From Amycolatopsis sp. CA-230715 (GTDB lineage: Bacteria; Actinomycetota; Actinomycetes; Mycobacteriales; Pseudonocardiaceae), in NCBI RefSeq assembly GCF_018736145.1, contig NZ_CP059997.1, positions 8,741,501-8,805,500 on the forward strand: 64,000 nt of DNA, written 5' to 3'. Made by a program: the position numbers and the translations under genes. The notes below the pieces were generated by a model. The model was not told where the DNA came from. It made no database searches and saw nothing but the letters and a program-made list of their open reading frames with translations. Positions 1 to 8,860 of the stretch are shown in pieces. How positions within the stretch are numbered: the stretch's first letter is position 1; every line of letters starts with the position of its first letter.

Positions 1-459
1 GGCGCGGAGGTGCGGCGGGAGCGGTCCGGTGCGGGCGCGGTCGTCACCGCGCTGCTCGACGTGCTGCTGGTGTACCTGCTCCGCGCGTGGTTCGACGAGC
101 AGCCCGCGCGTGGCTGGACGGCGGCGCTGACCGACCCGGTGGTGGCCACCGCGTTGCACGCCCTGCACGAAGACCCGGGAAAGCCGTGGAGCGTCGAAGC
201 GTTGGCAGGGCTCGCGGGAACCTCGCGCGCGACGCTCGCACGGCGCTTCACCACGCTCGTCGGCCGCCCGCCGATGGCTTATCTGACGTGGTGGCGGATG
301 AACCAGGCGGCACGGCTCCTGCGCGAATCCGACCTGCCGCTCACCGGGATCTCCACGCGCGTCGGCTACGAGTCCTCCTTCGCCTTCGCGCACGCGTTCA
401 AACGCGCGTTCGGGGTCGCGCCGGGCCGGTACCGGCAGGCGGGAAACGCTCAGCGGTAG
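1..459 (+). CDS. AraC-family transcriptional regulator (5' end outside window)
   Basis: The reading frame is open from the first base, so the gene starts upstream. The last 100 residues carry the paired helix-turn-helix of AraC/XylS proteins: a first helix pair around WSVEALAGLAGTSRATLARRF and the family signature around GYESSFAFAHAFKRAFGVAPGRYR. The preceding segment matches the end of a cupin-type effector domain found in many actinobacterial AraC regulators. Its stop overlaps the end of the convergent glycosidase gene by 10 bases, so the two share a 3' border and not a promoter. The effector cannot be read from this fragment. Confidence 0.9.
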   Translation, partial: GAEVRRERSGAGAVVTALLDVLLVYLLRAWFDEQPARGWTAALTDPVVATALHALHEDPGKPWSVEALAGLAGTSRATLARRFTTLVGRPPMAYLTWWRMNQAARLLRESDLPLTGISTRVGYESSFAFAHAFKRAFGVAPGRYRQAGNAQR

Positions 460-2711
460 ACGCGGAAGTAGTCGAACAGCGCGGTGGCCGGCGGGGTGGC
501 GCCGCCGTGCGACACGAGCCCGATACCGGGGTCGTCGCCCGCGCCGAACGTCCAGGTGCCGCCCCACCGCCAAGTGCTGCCGTCGGTACTCGACGCGGCG
601 CGGAAGTGGTGCTCGCCGGTGGCGCGGTCGACGGTGTGCGCCAGCCGGAGCCAGGTCACCTCACCCGGCGCGGTCAGGGCCATACCGCCGTAGGAAAGCT
701 TGGCCGCGTAAGGGATTTCCCTGCCGAACTCGATCTGGCGGGTCGGCCCGATGGTGACCTCGCACAGCCGCGCGAAATCGTCGTCGTTCCGGTAGGCGAT
801 GAGCCCGGCCTGCTCGAAGTCGCGTGCGGTGTCGGTGCCGAGATCGAGGCGCAGCCTCGTTTCCACCACGTAGTCGCCGCGCGGCGCGTCCCGCAGCAGC
901 ACGCTCGCGTCGTTGCGGGTGCCGACCAGGTCCGCGGCCTGCGTCGGCCACCGCAGCGCGCCGTCGGCGGCCATCGCGACCGGATCCGGCCTGACCCAGC
1001 GCCACGCCCCGCCGAGCGGCGCGTCGAACTCGTCGGAGTGCCGGGCGTCGAACCGGCCGACGCGGGGCGGTGCCTCGGTTTCGCGCACCGGACGCGCCGC
1101 ACGTGCCGCGGTGACGTTGTCGAACTCGGCGTCGCCCCGTGCCGTCAGGGCGAACCGGCCCGGCGGTATCGCGGGCGCACGGCGCTCCTGCGCGACGATC
1201 GGGTCTCCCAGCGCCCCCTCGCCGACCGAAACGAGCGTCCGGTCGCCCGAGACCTCGGCGCTGAGCACGTGCCACCTGTCGTACCGGAATCCCTTCGGCA
1301 GCGGGGAAAACCGGACGTCGTGCCGCGTTCCGGTGAACACGTCCACCACGAGTCCGCCCGCGGTGCGGTCGATCGTCGCGGTGAGCCCGCGCGCCAGCGC
1401 GATCCCGGCCGATTCCCCGGTGAGCCTGACGTCCACGCCGACGCGGACGGCACCGGGAAGCGGTCGCACCGCGTCGATCCGGTCCGTGCTGCCCGCCGCG
1501 CCGTCGTGCCGGAGCAGCCCGCCGGAATCGGGATCGGCTCCCGGCGCGACGGACCAGCCCGTGGCGGGCCGCCAGTTCCCGGTGTCCGAGTCGAACCGGT
1601 CGGCCAGTACACCGCCGGTCACCGGCGCGCGCTGCGGCCCCGTCGAGGCGCCCGCGCCCGCCCGCGCCGTCGGCCAGCCGTCCACCCAGTCGAGCCGGTC
1701 GACGAGCATGGGCCTGCGGTTGACGCCGTACGGCTCGTCGAGATACGGCTTGGCGCGGTCGATGGCGTGGTAGACGATCCAGTCCTGGCCCGCGTCGTCG
1801 GTGACGACCGCGTTGTGCCCGGTGCCGACCCAGGTGTTGCCGTTCGGCTGGAGCACCGGGGTTCCGCCCGCCCTGGACGCGAGCAGCGGCACGCCGTCGC
1901 GATCGGTGAAGGGGCCGGTCGGCGCGCGCGAGCGGCCGGCGAACACGCTGTACCCGGTGGTCGGGCCCGCGCAGCAGTTCGACGCGGACCCGAAGAGGTA
2001 GTACCAGCCGTCGCGGTGCACCACGTACGCGCCTTCGTACCTGCCTTCGATGGTGACCTTCGTGGCGGATCCCGCCGTGCGCAGGCCGTCGGGGGAGAGC
2101 GGGACGACGGAGAGGCCACCTTCGTACGAGCCGTAGTAGAGCCAGCGGGTGCCGTCGTCACCGGTGGCCATCGCCGGGTCGAACGTCCACAGGTAGCCAC
2201 CGGTCCCGTTCGGACGTGGCGGTACGACGGGGGCGCCGCTGTCCGTCCACGGGCCGAGCGGCGTCGGCGCGGTCGCCACCCCGATGGCGGAGTCGCCGCC
2301 GGGGTTCAGCACGGTGTCCGTCACCGTGAAGTACAGGAGGTACCGTCCGTCGGCGTACCGGATGTCGGGTGCCCACAGCCCGGCTCCCGCGGCCGCCCAT
2401 GCCGGTCTGGTCGCCGCGGTGAAGGTGCCACCGGCGTAGGACCAGTGGACGAGATCGGGGGATTTCAGGATCGGGAAGAGATGCCGCCGGTGCTCGCCCG
2501 ACCGCAGGGGATCGCTCGTGCCGAAGGCGTACCAGTAGCCGTCCTTGCCGCGGATGACCGCCGGGTCGGCGAAGGTGTCCGCGACCGGGGCGACGACCGG
2601 ATTCGCATACGTGCCACCGGTTTCGGCCGCCGCCGCGGGCGGGCCACCGCCGACTTGGAGCGCGGCGGTGACCAGCGCGGCGGCCAGGAGTCTTCGAGGA
2701 AGGACGGTCAT
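450..2711 (-). CDS. secreted family 43 glycoside hydrolase (arabinanase/xylosidase-like)
   Basis: A 753-residue protein with an N-terminal signal peptide (MTVLPRRLLAAALVTAALQ, then a processing site near AAAAE). I chose the ATG at 2711 because it starts exactly at this signal; an in-frame upstream ATG would bury it. The first 370 residues look like a five-bladed GH43 propeller: FADPAVIR supplies the catalytic Asp, WAPDIRY the pKa-modulating Asp and RYEGAYV the likely acid Glu. Two beta-sandwich-like regions follow (near LADRFDSDTGNW and HSDEFDAPLGGAWRW), as in xylosidases and arabinofuranosidases with accessory C-terminal domains. It probably releases arabinose or xylose from plant polysaccharide outside the cell. 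Exact substrate unknown. Confidence 0.88.
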   Translation of the reverse strand: MTVLPRRLLAAALVTAALQVGGGPPAAAAETGGTYANPVVAPVADTFADPAVIRGKDGYWYAFGTSDPLRSGEHRRHLFPILKSPDLVHWSYAGGTFTAATRPAWAAAGAGLWAPDIRYADGRYLLYFTVTDTVLNPGGDSAIGVATAPTPLGPWTDSGAPVVPPRPNGTGGYLWTFDPAMATGDDGTRWLYYGSYEGGLSVVPLSPDGLRTAGSATKVTIEGRYEGAYVVHRDGWYYLFGSASNCCAGPTTGYSVFAGRSRAPTGPFTDRDGVPLLASRAGGTPVLQPNGNTWVGTGHNAVVTDDAGQDWIVYHAIDRAKPYLDEPYGVNRRPMLVDRLDWVDGWPTARAGAGASTGPQRAPVTGGVLADRFDSDTGNWRPATGWSVAPGADPDSGGLLRHDGAAGSTDRIDAVRPLPGAVRVGVDVRLTGESAGIALARGLTATIDRTAGGLVVDVFTGTRHDVRFSPLPKGFRYDRWHVLSAEVSGDRTLVSVGEGALGDPIVAQERRAPAIPPGRFALTARGDAEFDNVTAARAARPVRETEAPPRVGRFDARHSDEFDAPLGGAWRWVRPDPVAMAADGALRWPTQAADLVGTRNDASVLLRDAPRGDYVVETRLRLDLGTDTARDFEQAGLIAYRNDDDFARLCEVTIGPTRQIEFGREIPYAAKLSYGGMALTAPGEVTWLRLAHTVDRATGEHHFRAASSTDGSTWRWGGTWTFGAGDDPGIGLVSHGGATPPATALFDYFRVYR

Positions 2712-2857
2712 GGCACGAACCCCCGGTGTCGACGGCGCGTCGTCGCGCGTGCACTCAGCGTGCCAGCGCGCCCGATCTTCGTGGACCGCCAACCGCAGCA
2801 ACCTGGCCGGCGGATCCCGAGTCGCCGATCGCGCCGCGGACGGGGATCCTCGGTGGC

Positions 2858-3247
2858 ATGGTTCTTTCGAAGCGGGTAGCCCGGTTCAACCGGGTCGTGA
2901 CGAACCGGGTCGGCAAGCGCGTCGCGGGCAGCCTGCCGGGTTTCGGGATCGTGGCGCACCGGGGCAGGCGTTCGGGCAAGGAGTACCGCACGCCGGTGAA
3001 CGTCTTCCGCCGCGACGGCGCGTACGTCGTCGCGCTGACCTACGGCCCCGATGCCGACTGGGTGAAGAACGTGCTCGCGGACGGCGGGTGCGTGCTCCAC
3101 ACGCGAGGGCGCGCGGTACGGCTCTACTCGCCGGAGGTCGTGCACGACGAGTCGCGTGGTGCCATGCCGCCAGGGGTCCGGCAGTTTCTGGGCGTGATCG
3201 CGGTGCGGGACTTCCTGTGGCTCGCGGAGCACCCGCCCGCGGCTTGA
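2858..3247 (+). CDS. Ddn-like nitroreductase/deazaflavin-dependent oxidoreductase
   Basis: A 129-residue protein of the split beta-barrel family that includes mycobacterial Ddn and other F420-binding reductases. Visible hallmarks are LVTHRGRRSG-type sequence (here VAHRGRRSGKEYRTPV), the GAYVVALTYGPDADWVKN stretch and the ADGGCVLHTRG strand that shape the deazaflavin pocket. The ATG at 2858 follows a GGTGG ribosome site; longer upstream starts would add an Arg-rich segment with no family match. It stands alone between the divergent glycosidase and the two membrane proteins. The electron acceptor is unknown. Confidence 0.85.
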   Translation: MVLSKRVARFNRVVTNRVGKRVAGSLPGFGIVAHRGRRSGKEYRTPVNVFRRDGAYVVALTYGPDADWVKNVLADGGCVLHTRGRAVRLYSPEVVHDESRGAMPPGVRQFLGVIAVRDFLWLAEHPPAA

Positions 3248-3300
3248 GCCTCCCGTATGCTCGCCGGGACCAGGCGTGCGCACACTCGGGGAGGTTTCGC

Positions 3301-3819
3301 ATGACGGGCCCGGTCGGCCGGATCCTGATCAGGCATGGCGTACTGCTGGGCGCCGCCGCGGTCATGGCGTTGGTCTTCGTGCTCAGCGTGGGATCGGCTG
3401 CGGCAGGCGAAGCGGTCGTCGTCGCCGTGATGGCGCTGATTCCCGGACTGTGCGTCGGTTACCTGGTCAAGCGCGCGGCACTGGGCTGGGCGGCGACCGC
3501 GTCGGGCGAGGCCGGGAGTCTCGGTGCCGGGCTGTGGCGCGAGCGGTACGACGCCAGCGCGAGGGTGAAGGCGCAGTTCGACGCCGAAGTGGCCGCGATG
3601 CCGCCCGGTCAGGGGCGCGACCGGGCGGAAGAGCAGGCCACCGCGCTTTCGGCGGATCTCGCGGAACTGCACGCGCTCGCCGCCGCTGGTTACGCCGCGG
3701 ACTCGCGCGCGACGCGTTACCCGACGAGGCCGGAGTCGCAGGAGATCAGCGCGCGCCTCAAACACGCCGAATGGCTGTTCCGTCAATCCGTCGAACGCGC
3801 TAGGCAGGTGGAACTGTGA
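3301..3819 (+). CDS. hypothetical membrane-anchored protein
   Basis: A 172-residue protein of unknown function with two predicted membrane helices near residues 14-35 and 38-55, followed by a charged, helix-forming cytoplasmic tail rich in Ala, Arg and Glu. A GGGGAGG ribosome site lies just before the ATG. It overlaps the next gene by four bases (GTGA), so the two are translationally coupled. Both share the plan of two membrane helices plus a helical tail, so they may be diverged duplicates or partners in one complex. I recognise no enzymatic motif. Confidence 0.75.
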   Translation: MTGPVGRILIRHGVLLGAAAVMALVFVLSVGSAAAGEAVVVAVMALIPGLCVGYLVKRAALGWAATASGEAGSLGAGLWRERYDASARVKAQFDAEVAAMPPGQGRDRAEEQATALSADLAELHALAAAGYAADSRATRYPTRPESQEISARLKHAEWLFRQSVERARQVEL

Positions 3820-4493
3820 GCGCGCGGCACCGGATCAGCACGATGCTCGCCCTGTCCGGCTGGGCCGTCGGCGGGCTGGTGGGAATCGTGTTCTTGCTGT
3901 CGGTGCTCGGTCTCGGTGGCTATTTCGGTTCGGCCGACGCCGGGATCGTGGCGTTGGTCGGCATCGTCCTCGGCGGCGGTGTCGGCGTGGTCGGCGGGGG
4001 GATCGTCCAGTTCGCCGTGCGGGCCGCGATGGCGCCCGCGCTCCCGGCCCCGCCCGTCGCGCCGCTCGCGATACCGGCGCCCGAGCGGCCGATTCCATTG
4101 CGGGAAGGCGGTTTGTGGGCCGCTCACCACGCGCGGTGCGCCGAGTCGGTGCGCCGGTTCCACGCGCTGGTGGCCGCGCTCGCACCCGGACCCGCCCGGG
4201 ACTGGCTGGCCGATCTCGGTGCCAAGATGGACACCGAACTGGACGAGGCGTTGCGCCTCGCCCGGTACGGCGAAGCGCTCGCTCCCGGCGGTGACGGCCA
4301 CGAGGAAAGTGAGACGGCGCAACGGATTTCGGCCCGGCTCGAAGAAGCCGCCTCGGCTTTCGCGGCCACGCTCGACCGTGCCGGTGGCATCGCGCTCGAC
4401 ATCTCGGCGGCGTCGGACTTCGAAGCGATCAGGGCGCAGCTCGAACTGCTCGAAGCGCAGGCGCCGCATCTTCGCGGCGGACAGGAGGCGTGA
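3816..4493 (+). CDS. hypothetical membrane-anchored protein, partner of the preceding gene
   Basis: A 225-residue protein with two N-terminal membrane helices (residues about 10-32 and 42-65, the second Gly/Val-rich), a short Pro/Ala linker, and a long soluble helical tail. It starts with GTG inside the stop codon of the upstream gene. The tail ends with a coiled-coil-like run of Glu, Ala and Leu (FEAIRAQLELLEAQAP). Function is unknown. Same architecture and coupling suggest that it acts with its neighbour at the membrane. Confidence 0.75.
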   Translation: MSARHRISTMLALSGWAVGGLVGIVFLLSVLGLGGYFGSADAGIVALVGIVLGGGVGVVGGGIVQFAVRAAMAPALPAPPVAPLAIPAPERPIPLREGGLWAAHHARCAESVRRFHALVAALAPGPARDWLADLGAKMDTELDEALRLARYGEALAPGGDGHEESETAQRISARLEEAASAFAATLDRAGGIALDISAASDFEAIRAQLELLEAQAPHLRGGQEA

Positions 4494-4505
4494 CCGGGAA
4501 GCGAG

Positions 4506-4811
4506 GTGCACCCGCGCGGCCGACCTGGCGCGGTCGTCGGCATGGGGATGGCCGATCTGGCCGAACTAACCGTCGCGCCACCGCTGCCGAACCCGCGCTG
4601 GGCGCGCTGGGATCACGCGGATCACGCGCTGTGGCCGTCGATCGACTTCCTCGACGTCCGCGACCAGAGCACTGTGCCCGCGCACGTCGTCGAGACCGCG
4701 CGCCGCGCCCGCGAACGGCTACTGGCGGCGGATCTGCCGTCCGTGCTGGGCCACGGCGATTTCGAGGCGCAGAACCTCCGCAACTTCCGATGGGACGCGC
4801 GCGAACGCCTA
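4506..4811 (+). pseudogene. remnant of an aminoglycoside phosphotransferase-family kinase
   Basis: About 100 codons in one frame retain the C-lobe start of an APH/choline-kinase fold: PRWARWDHADHALWP, then LGHGDFEAQNLR, which is the HGDxxxxN catalytic loop. The nucleotide-binding N-lobe is absent upstream, and the sequence after the catalytic loop (Mg-binding DWE/DWD segment and C-terminal helices) is missing. The frame runs straight into the 3' end of the opposing oxidoreductase gene. Both ends are therefore deleted. It cannot encode an active kinase. Confidence 0.65.
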
Positions 4812-5663
4812 GCCGCCGGTCAACCCGAGGCGTTCGGACAGTCGCGTGAGGTAGCCGGTCACGACTTCGGCCGGTGCGTCCGGCAGTCCGAAAAGGACTT
4901 CGGTCACCCCGCATTCCGCCCACGTGGCCAGCTCGTCCGGGTTCGGTTTACCCGCCAGCGCCACCACTTCGGGCTTCCCCTCCCGGCCGGTTTCCTGCCA
5001 GAGCTGGCCCAGTCGGCGGGTTCGCTCGCCGATGTCGCGATCGGTCGGCGTGGTGAGCCAGCCGTCGGCGTGCCGCGCGATCCAGGTGAGGTTGCGGTCC
5101 GTGCCGCCCGCGCCGAGCAGCACCGGGATCCGCCCGGCGCGCACCGGTTTCGGCCACGCCCAACTGGGCCCAAAGCGCACGAACTCGCCGTCGTAGCTCG
5201 CCTCCTCCTGTGTCCACAGTGCACGCATGGCGTCGAGGTACTCGCGCAGCACGGTCCGGCGCCGTCCGCCTGGGACGCCGTGATCGGCCAGTTCGTCGGT
5301 GTTCCAGCCGAAACCGGCGCCGAGCGTGACGCGGCCGCCGGAAAGGTGGTCGAGGGTCGCGACGGTCTTCGCCAGCGCGATGGGATCGTGTTCGGTGGGC
5401 AGGGCGACCGCGGTGCACAGCGCGATCCGCTCGGTCACCGCGGCGGCCGTCGCCAGCGCGACCCACGGGTCCATCGTGCGCAGGTAGCGGTCGTCGGGGA
5501 GATCGCTGGTCCCGGTGCCGGGATGCGCCGCCTCGCGCCGCACCGGGATGTGCGTGTGCTCGGGCACCGCGACCGAATGGAAGCCCGCTTCCTCCGCGGC
5601 TCGCGCGACCGCCGACGGCGAGATGCCCCGATCACTGGTGAACAACACGACGCCGTATCGCAC
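4809..5663 (-). CDS. LLM-class F420-dependent oxidoreductase (TIGR03619-like)
   Basis: A 284-residue TIM-barrel protein of the bacterial-luciferase superfamily. It has the MRYGVVLFTSDRGISP start, the VAVPEHTHIP loop, RIALCTAVALPTEHDPIALAKTVATLD and the GRVTLGAGFGWNTDE motif typical of F420-using members. It starts with GTG. The promoter contains TAGAACACGTTCTA at 5701-5714, 37 bases before the start, matching the TnnAACnnGTTnnA consensus of the steroid-catabolism repressor KstR. Substrate is unknown; the operator hints at lipid or steroid metabolism. Hydride transfer using F420H2/F420 is the family's usual chemistry. Confidence 0.87.
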   Translation of the reverse strand: MRYGVVLFTSDRGISPSAVARAAEEAGFHSVAVPEHTHIPVRREAAHPGTGTSDLPDDRYLRTMDPWVALATAAAVTERIALCTAVALPTEHDPIALAKTVATLDHLSGGRVTLGAGFGWNTDELADHGVPGGRRRTVLREYLDAMRALWTQEEASYDGEFVRFGPSWAWPKPVRAGRIPVLLGAGGTDRNLTWIARHADGWLTTPTDRDIGERTRRLGQLWQETGREGKPEVVALAGKPNPDELATWAECGVTEVLFGLPDAPAEVVTGYLTRLSERLGLTGG

Positions 5664-5700
5664 CCGAACTCCCTCGTGTCGCCGACCCGCCCGACAGTAT

Positions 5701-5714
5701 TAGAACACGTTCTA
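5701..5714. promoter_or_regulatory. KstR-like operator
   Basis: TAGAACACGTTCTA is a perfect inverted repeat of TAGAAC with a 2-base spacer. It fits TnnAACnnGTTnnA, the known binding motif of the TetR-family regulator KstR in mycobacteria and rhodococci. It lies between the divergent oxidoreductase and lipoprotein genes, closer to the oxidoreductase. Confidence 0.55.
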
Positions 5715-5802
5715 CATGTCGAGCGCGCGTCGTCGCAACCTTTACCCGAACCGCGCGTCTGGACGGGTAAATGATCACCGATAGCCAAGGGAGAACACCG
5801 CT

Positions 5803-6351
5803 GTGAACAAGCGCCTGCTGACCCTCGCCGCCCCCGTCGCCGCTATGGGCGCGGCCCTGCTCCTCGGAGCCTGCGGCCAGAGCGGGAGCGCGGCCGCGCC
5901 GAGCACCACGGCCGCCCCCACCTCGGCCGCGGCCGCGAGCGCGCCAAGCAGCACGGCGCCGAGCGCCGACAAGCAGCGCGGTACCGGGGACGGTCGTGGT
6001 CACCAGGTCGACCCGCCCACCAAGAAACCCACCGCGAAGGAACCCGCTGGAAGCGACGTGAAGTGCGGGTCCGTCGGCGCCGGTTACGTCCTGGTCGCCG
6101 ACAGCACCCCGGAGGGCACCACGGGCTGCACTGAAGCGTTCAACGTGCTCGACGAGTACCAGAAAGCCCCGGTCGACCAGGGCGAGGGCGGGAGCCAGCG
6201 CAACAAGAAGCTTTCGGGCGGCTGGTCGTGCGGCACCGACGGCGGCTCCGGCCCGCAGGCGGCGGGGTTGATCGCCTGCACGACCGGTAAGCCGGACGGC
6301 CACGGCGGCACGGTCGGCGGCCTGGCCTTCCACACCGAGCGCGCCCGCTGA
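5803..6351 (+). CDS. secreted lipoprotein, hypothetical
   Basis: A 182-residue protein starting with GTG behind an AGGGAGA site. The signal peptide ends in the lipobox LLGAC, giving a lipid-modified Cys at about residue 24. A low-complexity Ser/Thr/Ala/Pro tether of some 45 residues follows, then a small C-terminal domain with three Cys residues in positions suited to disulfides (KCGS, GCTEAF, WSCGT, ACTTG). The fold is unknown to me. It would sit on the outer face of the cell membrane. Confidence 0.8.
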   Translation: MNKRLLTLAAPVAAMGAALLLGACGQSGSAAAPSTTAAPTSAAAASAPSSTAPSADKQRGTGDGRGHQVDPPTKKPTAKEPAGSDVKCGSVGAGYVLVADSTPEGTTGCTEAFNVLDEYQKAPVDQGEGGSQRNKKLSGGWSCGTDGGSGPQAAGLIACTTGKPDGHGGTVGGLAFHTERAR

Positions 6352-6402
6352 ATCGAGGGGCCGCGGACCTGGGAGCTAGACCAAAGGCGCGGGCCGCCGT
6401 TG

Positions 6403-6419
6403 CTGAGAGTCCCTCTCAG
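6403..6419 (+). terminator. hairpin after the lipoprotein gene
   Basis: CTGAGAG, a 3-base loop, then CTCTCAG form a perfect 7-bp stem 52 bases after the lipoprotein stop. There is only a short T-rich tail (GTTTCAT), so it is a weak intrinsic terminator or an mRNA-stabilising hairpin. Confidence 0.4.
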
Positions 6420-6484
6420 GTTTCATACCGGGTCAGACCTGTGACGGACGCGCACTGAGTTCGCATGGCGGAAGTATCGGCACC

Positions 6485-8740
6485 ATGCTGCTGGTCCGCC
6501 GGTTACCGTTCACCGCCGCCGTCACGTTCGCGATGCTCGTCGTGGCGGTGGTCAGCGGCGCGCTCTGGAGCAACGCGCAGGACGCGTCGTGGTTCCCGCA
6601 CTTCGGCTACGGCCTCCCGCCGCTGGAAGAGGGCCGCTGGTGGACGTTGTTCACCGGGCCGATGTTCGCCATCATCCCGGTCTTCTACCTGCCCATGGCG
6701 GGCGGGTTCGCGCTGCTCGTGGGCTTCACCGAGTGGCGGCTGGGCACCAGGCGGACGATGGCGGTCACCATCGCGGGCCAGCTCGTCAGCGTGCTGGGCG
6801 CGGCCCTGTTCCTCTCGGTCTTCCAGGGCTTCGGGTGGGACTGGGCGGACACCGCGGGCGTGAGCGTCGACGCCGGGTTCTCCGGCGGCGCGCTCGCCGC
6901 GGTCGCGGTGGTCTCCGCCGCCGTCCGGTCGCCGTGGCGGCTGCGGATCAGGGCGGCGCTGTGCGTCTACGTCGCGGTGTCGATCATCTACATCGGCACG
7001 CTCGCCGATCTCGTGCACTTCATCGCCGTCGCGCTGGCGCTGCCGCTGTCGGGTGTGCTGGTCGGGAAGTACCGGGCGCACCGCACCGGCGCTCCGAACA
7101 AGCGGGAATGGCGCCTGCTCGCGATCGCCGGGCTGGTGCTGGTGACCATCGCGCAGGCGGTGATGTGGCTGATCCCGCGGACCGGTCCGTTCGGCCCGTC
7201 CGACGAGGTGTCGATGTCCTTCGTCGAGGTCGCCGTGCTCGTACTCGGCGTCGCGCTGATCGTCAACTGGATGCGCCGGGGGAGCAGGGTGGCCTGGCGC
7301 TGGGCGATCGCGGTCACCGCGACGTCGGTGCTGACCGGTGTCGCGGTCGCCCTGCTGATCGTGCTCGACGCGCTCGGCGGGGATCCGGACTGGACGGTCG
7401 GCGTCCCGCTGTTCGTCGCGGACAGTCTCTTGTGGACGGTCGAGCTGATCGTGCTGCTCGCGGCGCGGCGCGCGTTCCGCGTCCATTCGCGGCGGCACCC
7501 GCTGCGGCCCGGCAAGCAGCACGGTACGACGGACCCCGTCGTGGCGACGCGCCTGCTCGGCGAGCACGGCGGCGGTTCCCTGTCGTGGATGACGACCTGG
7601 CCGGAGAACTCGCACTTCGGCACCGCGGACGGACGCTCCTATGTGGCCTACCGCAAGCACGCGAGGGTGGCGATCGGCGTCGGCGATCCGGTGGCCCCGC
7701 ACGGCGACGCGGCCCGCGCGGTGCACGAATTCGTGGAAATGTGCGACGACACCGGCATGGTGCCCTGCCTGTTCTCGGTTTCCGCCGAGACCGCGGTGAT
7801 CGCGCGCCAGCTCGGCTGGCAGATCGCGCAGGTCGCCGAGGACACGCTGCTCGACCTCGAGACGCTCAAGTTCCGCGGCAAGGCGTGGCAGGACGTGCGG
7901 TCCTCGATCAACCGGGCGCGCAAGGAAAACATCGAGTTCCGGCTCGTCACCCTGGCCGAGCAGCCGAGGAGCCTGATCGCGCAGGTGCGCCGGATCTCCG
8001 ACGAATGGGTCAGCGACAAGGGCATGCCGGAAATGGGCTTCACCCTCGGCGGGGTCGAGGAAGCGCTCGATCCGCGCACGCGCGTCGGCCTCGCGATCGA
8101 CGAAGACGGCGAGGTGCACGGCGTCACCTCGTGGATGCCGGTGCACACCGGCGACGGGAAGATCGAGGGCTGGACGCTCGACGTGATGCGCCGGCGCGGT
8201 GACGGCTTCCGGCCGGTGATGGAGTTCCTCATCGCCTCCAGTTGCCTTGCGTTCCAAACGGAAGGCGCGCGGTTCGTCTCGCTTTCCGGCGCACCGCTGG
8301 CGAAATCGCACCGCGAGGAGCGGACGCCCGCGGTCGAGCAGGTGATGGACTCGCTCGGCGCGATGCTGGAGCCGTACTACGGTTTCCGTTCCCTGCACGC
8401 CTTCAAGGCGAAGTTCATGCCGCGCTACGAGCCGCTGTACCTGGCGTTCCGCGACGAGGCGGACCTGCCGAGGATCGGTATCGCGCTGGGCAAGGCGTAC
8501 CTGCCGGACACCGGGTTGCTCGACTTGATCCGCTGCATGAAATCGCACCGGCACCCTCCGCGCACACCGGCGCCGGTGGCCGTGCCGCGGCCACGTGGTT
8601 TGGACCTCACCCAGGATGCTTCGGCCGATTCGGCGTCAGAACCGCCTCTTCCGGCCGCCAAACTGGTCGCGACCAGCGAAAAGCGCAGTCGTCACGTCGA
8701 ATTCGACGAGCGGAAGCACTCGCGCAGCGCGGTTGCGTAG
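6485..8740 (+). CDS. lysylphosphatidylglycerol synthase-like protein: rhomboid-like membrane domain plus DUF2156 domain
   Basis: A 751-residue protein. Residues 1-330 form a polytopic membrane region: six rhomboid-like helices, then further hydrophobic helices near 205-335. Residues from about 350 match the DUF2156/LPG-synthase C-terminal catalytic domain, a tandem GNAT-like fold that moves an aminoacyl group from tRNA to a lipid head group; markers are SLSWMTTWPENSHF, GRSYVAYRKHARVAIGVGDP and FVSLSGAPLAKSHR. Many actinobacterial homologues modify phosphatidylglycerol and lower cationic-peptide sensitivity. No lysyl-tRNA synthetase domain is fused, unlike mycobacterial LysX. The aminoacyl donor cannot be read from sequence. 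Confidence 0.85.
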   Translation: MLLVRRLPFTAAVTFAMLVVAVVSGALWSNAQDASWFPHFGYGLPPLEEGRWWTLFTGPMFAIIPVFYLPMAGGFALLVGFTEWRLGTRRTMAVTIAGQLVSVLGAALFLSVFQGFGWDWADTAGVSVDAGFSGGALAAVAVVSAAVRSPWRLRIRAALCVYVAVSIIYIGTLADLVHFIAVALALPLSGVLVGKYRAHRTGAPNKREWRLLAIAGLVLVTIAQAVMWLIPRTGPFGPSDEVSMSFVEVAVLVLGVALIVNWMRRGSRVAWRWAIAVTATSVLTGVAVALLIVLDALGGDPDWTVGVPLFVADSLLWTVELIVLLAARRAFRVHSRRHPLRPGKQHGTTDPVVATRLLGEHGGGSLSWMTTWPENSHFGTADGRSYVAYRKHARVAIGVGDPVAPHGDAARAVHEFVEMCDDTGMVPCLFSVSAETAVIARQLGWQIAQVAEDTLLDLETLKFRGKAWQDVRSSINRARKENIEFRLVTLAEQPRSLIAQVRRISDEWVSDKGMPEMGFTLGGVEEALDPRTRVGLAIDEDGEVHGVTSWMPVHTGDGKIEGWTLDVMRRRGDGFRPVMEFLIASSCLAFQTEGARFVSLSGAPLAKSHREERTPAVEQVMDSLGAMLEPYYGFRSLHAFKAKFMPRYEPLYLAFRDEADLPRIGIALGKAYLPDTGLLDLIRCMKSHRHPPRTPAPVAVPRPRGLDLTQDASADSASEPPLPAAKLVATSEKRSRHVEFDERKHSRSAVA

Positions 8741-8860
8741 CCACAAAATGTAGTCTCTTCGGCTCGATTTTGTTGCAAATTAACCCAGCCGGGTGGCGCA
8801 ATCGGTCACGCCGAGTAAGGTCCGCTGCGGGAACAAGCCCGGGTGGACACGAGGAGACCA

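Noticed and set aside
87..2879. A 930-codon plus-strand open frame opposite the glycosidase.
   Set aside because: It is Arg/Gly/Pro-rich with no family match and is the high-GC shadow of a convincing GH43 gene.
6371..6460. GCTGAGAG near 6402 looked like the core of a TPP riboswitch upstream of the lysyl-PG synthase-like gene.
   Set aside because: The other invariant parts (CUGAUC and GCGNAGGGA) are not found at the right distance; the motif is explained by a simple 7-bp hairpin.
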